From contig JAJPJX010000151.1 in the NCBI GenBank assembly GCA_021324015.1, positions 1 to 64,000 of the forward strand: a stretch of DNA of 64,000 nucleotides, in the 5' to 3' direction. Shown here one piece after another: positions 26,462 to 31,957 of the stretch. Below the pieces are notes generated by a model. It searched no databases. It was not told the DNA's origin and saw only the letters and a list, made by a program, of their open reading frames with translations. The translations under genes were made by a program, and so were the position numbers. Numbering within the stretch: the first letter of the stretch is position 1; each line of letters starts with the position of its first letter. The stretch comes from Solibacteraceae bacterium (lineage in GTDB: Bacteria; Acidobacteriota; Terriglobia; Bryobacterales; Bryobacteraceae).

Positions 26462-28287
26462 GCTTCTACACGTTCACGCACATTGAACTCCAGCTTCCAA
26501 CGCCGGCCGTCGCGCGCCACGCACCAGAGCTGGAGCATGCCGGTTTCGGTCACCACGCTTTCGAACGAGACCGGCACCACACCGGAGGCGTTCTGCTCCG
26601 CCGCGAGGTTCACCTCCATGGGGGCCAGTTCCTGCAAATCGTCCCCGTAATCCTCGATCAGGTCGCCGGGCTGATCGTTTTTCCGGACCGCCGAGCAGAA
26701 GAAGCGGAACTCCGCCGGCTCTCCGATGACCAGGCCGAACTCGCGGTTCGGAATGCGCGCATCGGTGCCCTCCTCCATGCCGAAGGGCACCACGGTGAGC
26801 GCCTTCAGCGGCGCCGCGAAGCCCGGCACCGAAGGCATGGCGCTCTCGATGCCGACGTAATAGGTGCGCGGCACGCCACCCCGAATGCGCACACCCTTGC
26901 CGCGCCGCGCCAGGCCATAATAGGCCGCGCCGCGCGAAACGGCATGCATCAAATCCTCGCCGCTGAGCGGGGCCACGGGAGGCATGCCCTCTTCGGCCAG
27001 CCAGCCGTTCAACACCGTCAAAATGCGCTCCCGCACCAGACCGGCGTTCAACACGCCGCCGTTGAACAAGACGTGCGTCGGACACGCCAGGCCGCTGGGG
27101 CCCCGCCGGATGGCGCCATGCTCGGCGCTGGACGCCTGCTGCCGCAAAAACCTGGCCAGGTGCCGCGTGATGGCTGCATCGGCGGCGTACGGCAGGCCCA
27201 TTTCCTGGAGGCCCACACGCCGCTGCCGCGCGGGCATCTCGCTGCTGGCCGTCCCCGGAAAGAAGCCGTCGTTCAACAGCCGCTCCAGGTCGGCGCGCTC
27301 CAGCGAAGCCCGGATGGTGCCGCCTACCAGCCCCGTGCCTTTGCCCAGAATAGTGACGGGCTCGGAGTCCTTCTTCGAGGCCGGATCGAGCAGCTTCTCT
27401 TTGGCCAGCCGGCAGTTGCTCCATAATGCCTGGAGCTGCAAGCTGTCGATCCGGGTGCCCTTTTCGGCCAGCCGGTCGGCCAGCAGGCGGGCCAGCGCCA
27501 GGTCGATATTGTCTCCCCCCAGCAGAATGTGCTCGCCCACGGCCACGCGGTCGAGGGTGAGTTCACCCGCCTGCTGCGTCACCGCGATAAGTGTAAAGTC
27601 GGTGGTTCCGCCGCCGATATCCACCACCAGGATGAGATCGCCCACCGCGACGCGCTCGCGCCAGTTCGGGTGCCGCTCGATCCAGGCATAAAAGGCGGCC
27701 TGCGGCTCCTCGAGCAGGGTGATGTTCTGGTAGCCGGCCTGTTCCGCAGCGCTCAGCGTGAGTTCGCGCGCCACGGCGTCAAAGGAGGCAGGCACCGTGA
27801 CCAGCACGTGCTGCGCCTGGAACGGCGTCTCGGGCATCTTCGCATCCCAGGCGTTCCGCAGGTGCTCCAGGTAGCGCCGGCTGGCCTCCACCGGCGAGAG
27901 CCTCGCCACCCCTTCCGGCGCCTTCCAGGGAAGCAGCGCGGAAGTACGATCCACGCCCCCGTGGCACAGCCAGGACTTGGCGGAGGCCACCAGCCGCCCG
28001 GCATTCTCCACGCCACGCTTCTGCGCCAGCCGCCCCACCACCGCTTCCGCCCGGCCGTCCCAGGGCAGAGTCGTGGACCCGGGCGGAAAATCCGCCGTGC
28101 CCGGCAGGTACAGAAACGAAGGCAGCAGGCCCTCGTCGCGGACCTCGCCCGCATTCACGAGTTGAGGAATCGCGAGGAGTTCCACCTTAGGGAGGGCGAG
28201 CGGATCCTGCTCCGCCGGGATTTCCGCATAGGCCAAGGCAGAGTTCGTCGTGCCGAGGTCGATGCCAATGACGTATTTCGGTTCCAA
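26458..28287 (-). CDS. Hsp70-family ATPase, second copy (609 aa)
   Basis: A 609-residue Hsp70-like protein with a complete nucleotide-binding domain: VIGIDLGTTNSALAYAEIP, LVVDIGGGTTDFTLIAV, LLGGDNIDLALA and HVLFNGGVLNAGLVRERI. A short beta-rich C-terminal part follows. It resembles its downstream neighbour but is about 270 residues shorter and has an extra loop near residue 85-110. The start is a TTG at 28287; the DUF2760 gene ends six bases upstream. The gene order DUF2760, Hsp70, Hsp70 is one I recognise from other bacteria, where the pair is assumed to act together; no client is known. Confidence 0.93.
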   Translation of the reverse strand: MEPKYVIGIDLGTTNSALAYAEIPAEQDPLALPKVELLAIPQLVNAGEVRDEGLLPSFLYLPGTADFPPGSTTLPWDGRAEAVVGRLAQKRGVENAGRLVASAKSWLCHGGVDRTSALLPWKAPEGVARLSPVEASRRYLEHLRNAWDAKMPETPFQAQHVLVTVPASFDAVARELTLSAAEQAGYQNITLLEEPQAAFYAWIERHPNWRERVAVGDLILVVDIGGGTTDFTLIAVTQQAGELTLDRVAVGEHILLGGDNIDLALARLLADRLAEKGTRIDSLQLQALWSNCRLAKEKLLDPASKKDSEPVTILGKGTGLVGGTIRASLERADLERLLNDGFFPGTASSEMPARQRRVGLQEMGLPYAADAAITRHLARFLRQQASSAEHGAIRRGPSGLACPTHVLFNGGVLNAGLVRERILTVLNGWLAEEGMPPVAPLSGEDLMHAVSRGAAYYGLARRGKGVRIRGGVPRTYYVGIESAMPSVPGFAAPLKALTVVPFGMEEGTDARIPNREFGLVIGEPAEFRFFCSAVRKNDQPGDLIEDYGDDLQELAPMEVNLAAEQNASGVVPVSFESVVTETGMLQLWCVARDGRRWKLEFNVRERVEA

Positions 28288-28293
28288 ACTACC

Positions 28294-28821
28294 TCACTCG
28301 ATCTCGATTTCCGCGGGAGCCAGAACCGTGACGTCCTGCCGGGCGCTGAGTGCCGGGAGGTCTACCTTGGCCGCTTTCCATCCCTTGTGGCGCAGGACGC
28401 CGCCGGTGGGCGTGTTGGCGGGCACGTTGCCGATAAACTTGACCGCCGCCGGGTCGATGGGGCCGGAACGGGTAAAGGTCCCCTCCACGCTGTCGATGAC
28501 CGGCTGCAGCTTGATGTAGCGCGTCAGGGATTCCTTGGCCTGGTCGTGCAGGCTGCGGACTGCCGCGCCGATCTGATCGTCCGCATAGCCCGAAATGTCC
28601 TCCATGATGAAGTCGATCAGGCGGGAATCCCGCTGTAGAATCGCCAGCACCTGCAAGGCTCCGTCGGAGGTGGGACGCGCCGCCGGCGCCGGAGCGGCCG
28701 GCGCGGATACCGGAGCAGCGTCGGGACGCCGGGCGATTCCCAGAGCGGACAGCAGGGCGTCCGACAACGCGCCGTGGAACAGAATGGCAAAGAAGCAGCG
28801 AATAGCGAGCAGAATCCTCAA
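28294..28821 (-). CDS. DUF2760 protein, Hsp70-associated
   Basis: A 175-residue protein beginning with a hydrophobic helix (ILLAIRCFFAILFHG), then an Ala/Pro-rich linker and the DUF2760 core: LQVLAILQRDSRLIDFIMED, GAAVRSLHDQAKESL, and the C-terminal VLRHKGWKAAKVDLP then VLAPAEIEIE. It may tether the Hsp70 pair to the membrane. The start is TTG at 28821 with GGAG about 11 bases upstream; no better start exists. It heads the three-gene operon and is separated by 67 bases from the MerR/TPR gene upstream. Its function is unknown. Confidence 0.87.
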   Translation of the reverse strand: MRILLAIRCFFAILFHGALSDALLSALGIARRPDAAPVSAPAAPAPAARPTSDGALQVLAILQRDSRLIDFIMEDISGYADDQIGAAVRSLHDQAKESLTRYIKLQPVIDSVEGTFTRSGPIDPAAVKFIGNVPANTPTGGVLRHKGWKAAKVDLPALSARQDVTVLAPAEIEIE

Positions 28822-28888
28822 GCGTTTGGCTCCAACACCTTAGAATAGCAAGGGAGGTTGCGGAACTGGCCTTATGGCCGCCGGTCGC

Positions 28889-29794
28889 TCAGCGAGAGTG
28901 GATCACCGTGGCCTGGCGCAGGCGCTCCAATTCACGCCGGGCGATGTCGGACCAGGAACTCGCGGGGTCCAGCTTCAGGTACAGCTTCCAGTGGTGGACT
29001 GCCTTCAGGGCATCCCCTTTCTTCTCGCACAGCAGCGCCAGGTTAAAGTGCGCGTCGCCGTACTGCGGGTTGAGCTGCAACGCGCGTTCATAACACTGCT
29101 GGGCTTGCGGCAGGTCGCCTTTTTCGTCGTAAAGGTTCCCCAGGTTGAAATGCGCCAGGGGATATCCGGAGTCCGCCTCGATAGCCTTTCGATAATAGCG
29201 CTCGGCCTCGGCGAACTTGCGTTGCCGATAGCGGATGGTTCCCAGATTGACCCACGCCCCGGCCGCCGACGGATTCAGTTCCACAGCCTTTTGATAGGCC
29301 TCGACGGCCCTCTCGACGGGCGCGCCGGTTTCCTCCAGGGTCAGCCCCTGCTGAAACCACCGCTCCGCCTCCCGTGCGGGGGGAGGGGCGGGCGGAGCAG
29401 GCAGCGCGGCAACGCTTCCCAGCTCGGCTGTGTCGAAGTTGAAGAGCCACTGCCCGCTGATAGCTTCCATCTTCTGCCCGGCGACCTGCACGGCAATGCG
29501 GCGCCCGTCGGAGAATATCTTTAGCTCCGCCAGGGGATGTTTGACATGGGAGAGCTTCTCCTTGAGCGACTCCAAGGCGCGGCCGATCTTGGCCGGGGAA
29601 ATCCGGCTCTCACGAAGCTTTTGCAGCGTGCGCAGGGCAATCAGGTCCGGGAAGGTAAATCTCTCCTGCGTGGGGATCAGCCGCTGGCGCTCCCAACTGC
29701 GAAGCTGCTGCTCGGTAACCCCCAGCATCCGGCGGACATGTTCGCGGGTGAAGTCCCGCTCCGGCGCCTTGGCCAGCACAGAAGATTTTAGCAT
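28889..29794 (-). CDS. MerR-type HTH domain fused to TPR repeats
   Basis: A 301-residue cytoplasmic protein. The first about 75 residues form a MerR-like winged helix (EHVRRMLGVTEQQLRSWERQ, then RFTFPDLIALRTLQKL). After a linker and a Pro/Ala stretch come about four TPR units between residues 165 and 290 (for example AWVNLGTIRYRQRKFAEAER and AHFNLGNLYDEKGDLPQAQQ). This build suggests a DNA-binding regulator controlled by protein contacts. The ATG at 29794 was chosen because the HTH follows shortly; the frame extends to 29857 but that leader overlaps the upstream gene. It lies between the PHP phosphatase gene and the DUF2760/Hsp70 genes on the same strand. Confidence 0.88.
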   Translation of the reverse strand: MLKSSVLAKAPERDFTREHVRRMLGVTEQQLRSWERQRLIPTQERFTFPDLIALRTLQKLRESRISPAKIGRALESLKEKLSHVKHPLAELKIFSDGRRIAVQVAGQKMEAISGQWLFNFDTAELGSVAALPAPPAPPPAREAERWFQQGLTLEETGAPVERAVEAYQKAVELNPSAAGAWVNLGTIRYRQRKFAEAERYYRKAIEADSGYPLAHFNLGNLYDEKGDLPQAQQCYERALQLNPQYGDAHFNLALLCEKKGDALKAVHHWKLYLKLDPASSWSDIARRELERLRQATVIHSR

Positions 29795-29808
29795 GGACCC
29801 GCCGCTGT

Positions 29809-30597
29809 TTAGCTCGTTTTCGCCTGCCTGGCCGGACGCCGCCAGAATTGATACCACTTGCGCCCCGGCGCCGGCTCGGCCTTGGCCGCCAGCACCGGCG
29901 CCGCCTCGATCGCCGCCTTGGGATTATCGCAGAACAGAAGCCGGGCGTAGTCCTCGCCGTAGGCTTCCGCTACCTGCTCGAAAGCTGCCTTAAGCACGGG
30001 CTTGCGGTCGCGCGTGCCGTGCGCGTCACTGGCGACGAAGTGCACCAAGCCGCGCTCCATCAACTCCGTCGCCACCGCCCTGGCCGTCTTCCCGAACCGC
30101 CCGCTCAGAGAATCGCCGGTGATCTGTACGCAGGACCCCTCCGCCACCCACTTCTCCACCCGGTCCAGGCGCCGGTGCAGCCGCCGATTGCGCTCCGGAT
30201 GGGTCACCACGGGGATAATGCCAGCCGCCAGCATCCGCCGGAAGACCTCGTCGGTCGTAGTCGGCACCAGGCGATCGGACAGCTCCACCAGCAGGTACCT
30301 CCCACGATTGATGGTGTATTTCCCGGGGTTGGACAGGGCATCCTGGATATTGTCCACGGTCAGATGAAAGTCGCAGCCGGTGTGGATGCGCAGCGCCCCG
30401 CCGCAAGCGGCTGCCAGCTCGGAGGCCTTCCGCTCCACCGTTTCGGGATCGAAGGGGAACTCCGTATTGGCGTGCGGCGTCGCCACAATATCGGTTGTGC
30501 CGTTCTCCGCCGCCATCCGCACCATCTCCACGGCCTGCTCTATGGTTTCCGCGCCGTCGTCCACGCCCGGCAGGATATGGCTGTGTATGTCGATCAC
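29809..30597 (-). CDS. PHP-domain phosphatase, CpsB/YwqE-like
   Basis: A 262-residue polymerase-and-histidinol-phosphatase (PHP) protein. Motif I is DIHSHILPGVDDG at the extreme N terminus, motif II TDIVATPHANTEF, motif III GIIPVVTHPERN and motif IV VHFVASDAHG, so the manganese site looks complete. The arrangement matches the CpsB/YwqE group of Mn-dependent protein-tyrosine phosphatases, normally involved in exopolysaccharide control. No tyrosine kinase or polysaccharide genes are adjacent. GTG at 30597 was chosen because homologues start at this motif and a TATAGT box lies nine bases upstream; a longer frame to 30672 exists. Confidence 0.9.
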   Translation of the reverse strand: MIDIHSHILPGVDDGAETIEQAVEMVRMAAENGTTDIVATPHANTEFPFDPETVERKASELAAACGGALRIHTGCDFHLTVDNIQDALSNPGKYTINRGRYLLVELSDRLVPTTTDEVFRRMLAAGIIPVVTHPERNRRLHRRLDRVEKWVAEGSCVQITGDSLSGRFGKTARAVATELMERGLVHFVASDAHGTRDRKPVLKAAFEQVAEAYGEDYARLLFCDNPKAAIEAAPVLAAKAEPAPGRKWYQFWRRPARQAKTS

Positions 30598-30606
30598 TCT
30601 CTCTTT

Positions 30607-30612
30607 ACTATA
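30607..30612 (-). promoter_or_regulatory. -10-like TATAGT box for the PHP gene
   Basis: TATAGT on the minus strand ends nine bases before the GTG at 30597, giving a leader of at most a few bases. A short AAGAG lies between the box and the start. Confidence 0.4.
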
Positions 30613-30732
30613 AGCTTCGGGCGGGAAGGACGAACCGGGTTCGGGCGGCACGGTCCCCTGGTACCAGACCACTTAGATCCAAGTAGGTGCGATTCTGCGT
30701 GCAAACCAGGCCCAATCCGTGGTAAATAGGTA

Positions 30733-30743
30733 TTTGGAGCACT
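30733..30743 (+). repeat. 11-base direct repeat, copy 1
   Basis: The sequence tttggagcact occurs here and again, identically, at 30914-30924, 181 bases away. The second copy supplies the GGAG in front of the zinc-ribbon gene. It could be a duplicated ribosome-binding or regulator site, or chance. Confidence 0.5.
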
Positions 30744-30745
30744 GG

Positions 30746-30760
30746 CAGGTTTCGAACCTG
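30746..30760. repeat. Perfect inverted repeat CAGGTT-tcg-AACCTG
   Basis: Six-base arms with a three-base centre. It looks like an operator for a dimeric regulator. The minus-strand copy also mimics a tRNA T-arm (GGTTCGAAACC), but no tRNA folds around it. Confidence 0.55.
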
Positions 30761-30913
30761 TTCGCGTCGGGCGCCTTGGCGTTTCCATCAACCCCTTCGG
30801 CAAGACCTTGTTGGCGGCGGTAGCCCTCACCCGCCGTTTAGCCACGCGCGGATGGGGCCGGTGCATCAGACACGCTGACGTGTTGATTTAACGACGTTCT
30901 CGTCCCTGCAATT

Positions 30914-30924
30914 TTTGGAGCACT
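30914..30924 (+). repeat. 11-base direct repeat, copy 2
   Basis: Identical to 30733-30743. It contains GGAG 13 bases before the ATG at 30934. Confidence 0.5.
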
Positions 30925-30933
30925 CAATTCCCC

Positions 30934-31410
30934 ATGGATAGTGATCGCAAGTACAGACAACGGGGTTACATGGATTCGGACCGCCCGGAGCCGAGGGGTC
31001 CGCGTGAGGAGCGGCCCAAACAACCGGGTCCGCGTCTGCCCATTGACGTTACCGGACCGCGTCTCCCACGCTTGGTTCAAGCGGTCGCTGCAGCCCGATG
31101 CTTCAACTGTGCGACGCCCCTGCCCGCGGGTACGGATTTCAACGGGAATTGTCCCAAGTGCAACGCGCCGCTCCATTGCTGCAAGCAGTGCGCGCATTTT
31201 GAGCCCTCCACCCGTTTCCAATGCCTCAAGCCCATCCCGGTGCGTATTCCGGTGAAGGACAAGGCCAACGAGTGCACGCTCTTTTCCCCCCGGGTAACCG
31301 TGGCCCGCGACGGCGTGACTCCGCCTGCCTCACCCGTAGCCCCTACTGTGGAAGCCCCCCGCAGCCCCGAAGACGCCCGCAGCGCTTTTGACCGCCTGTT
31401 CAAAAAATAG
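30934..31410 (+). CDS. Zinc-ribbon protein
   Basis: A 158-residue protein. After a basic, proline-rich N terminus it has CFNCATPLPAG then NCPKCNAPLHCCKQC, and a further cysteine pair (FQCLKP and NECTLF); this is a double zinc-ribbon layout. The C-terminal third is a Pro/Ser linker ending in AFDRLFKK. No enzyme domain is present, so a nucleic-acid or protein adaptor role is likely. Two in-frame starts 36 bases apart both read MDSDR; the first is given because GGAG precedes it at moderate distance, while ATG 30970 has GGGG four bases upstream. Confidence 0.75.
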   Translation: MDSDRKYRQRGYMDSDRPEPRGPREERPKQPGPRLPIDVTGPRLPRLVQAVAAARCFNCATPLPAGTDFNGNCPKCNAPLHCCKQCAHFEPSTRFQCLKPIPVRIPVKDKANECTLFSPRVTVARDGVTPPASPVAPTVEAPRSPEDARSAFDRLFKK

Positions 31411-31422
31411 TCGCCGGCTTTG

Positions 31423-31941
31423 CTACGGGGTGGGCTCCTTGTGGGCGGCCGCCCTGAGGTGCTGATAGTATCCCAAGTCCTTTCCCGTGAAGAACTTCGT
31501 AACAAATAAGATCTGCCCGGTATGCTGCGAGAAATGCTCTACCACGTGGTACACCGCTTCCAGAACGGTGACCTCGTACTTCTGCACGGCAATCCTTTCG
31601 GTGAGCCGGTCCGGGGGGATCGCCTGAATCACTCCCGCCGCCTCCTCAACTACCTGCCGTAGCCGCACGATCAGTTCCGGCCCGGTGACTCCGCCCCGGG
31701 CGGCAAACTCGGCGTCCCGCTGGCGGATGTCCGGCTGCCCGCCAATCGCCCCAACCACCCATTGTCGAAGATTGCCACAGAGGTGCAGGACTAAGTTCCC
31801 GGCGGCGTTCTGTTCCTCTCCACCGCGCATCCAGATCTGCTCCTCACTGAGCTTGCCCAGGCAGTCTTCGATGCGGTCTGTCAGTTGCCGCAATTTCTTC
31901 ACCGAGAAATCCAGAAAAGCGCTAGCCGAGGTTTCGTGCAT
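31423..31941 (-). CDS. DinB-like (YfiT/DUF1572-type) four-helix metalloprotein
   Basis: A 172-residue helical protein. Candidate metal ligands are the histidine in LVLHLCGNLRQW near residue 55 and the pair in YHVVEHFSQHTGQI near residue 135; this is the three-histidine pattern of the DinB/YfiT family. Members include thiol S-transferases that use bacillithiol or mycothiol, but most, like this one, have no assigned substrate. The ATG at 31941 has a TAGTAT box ten bases upstream. It is followed by the convergent zinc-ribbon gene with a 12-base gap. Confidence 0.9.
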   Translation of the reverse strand: MHETSASAFLDFSVKKLRQLTDRIEDCLGKLSEEQIWMRGGEEQNAAGNLVLHLCGNLRQWVVGAIGGQPDIRQRDAEFAARGGVTGPELIVRLRQVVEEAAGVIQAIPPDRLTERIAVQKYEVTVLEAVYHVVEHFSQHTGQILFVTKFFTGKDLGYYQHLRAAAHKEPTP

Positions 31942-31951
31942 GTTCCTCAGG

Positions 31952-31957
31952 ATACTA
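31952..31957 (-). promoter_or_regulatory. -10-like TAGTAT box before the DinB-like gene
   Basis: TAGTAT on the minus strand ends ten bases before the ATG at 31941. It overlaps the last three bases of the upstream gene (31955-34918), so that stop codon and this promoter share sequence. Confidence 0.35.

Larger units (their letters stand above)
30598..30933. other. 336-base divergent intergenic region without a recognised gene
   Basis: This gap separates the PHP phosphatase (minus) from the zinc-ribbon gene (plus) and must hold both promoters. It has a TATAGT box for the minus-strand gene, a six-base-arm inverted repeat at 30746-30760 and an 11-base direct repeat (30733-30743 and 30914-30924). 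A GC-rich hairpin with arms ggcgg/ccgcc is also visible near 30808-30838. No tRNA, tmRNA or other known RNA could be fitted. It may encode a structured RNA or operator sites; this is unresolved. Confidence 0.5.

Noticed and set aside
30733-30760. Possible tRNA/tmRNA 3' end (T-arm-like GGTTCGAAACC on the minus strand)
   Set aside because: No acceptor-stem partner, D-arm or anticodon arm can be placed at the right distance, and a 5' tmRNA end would fall inside a real gene.
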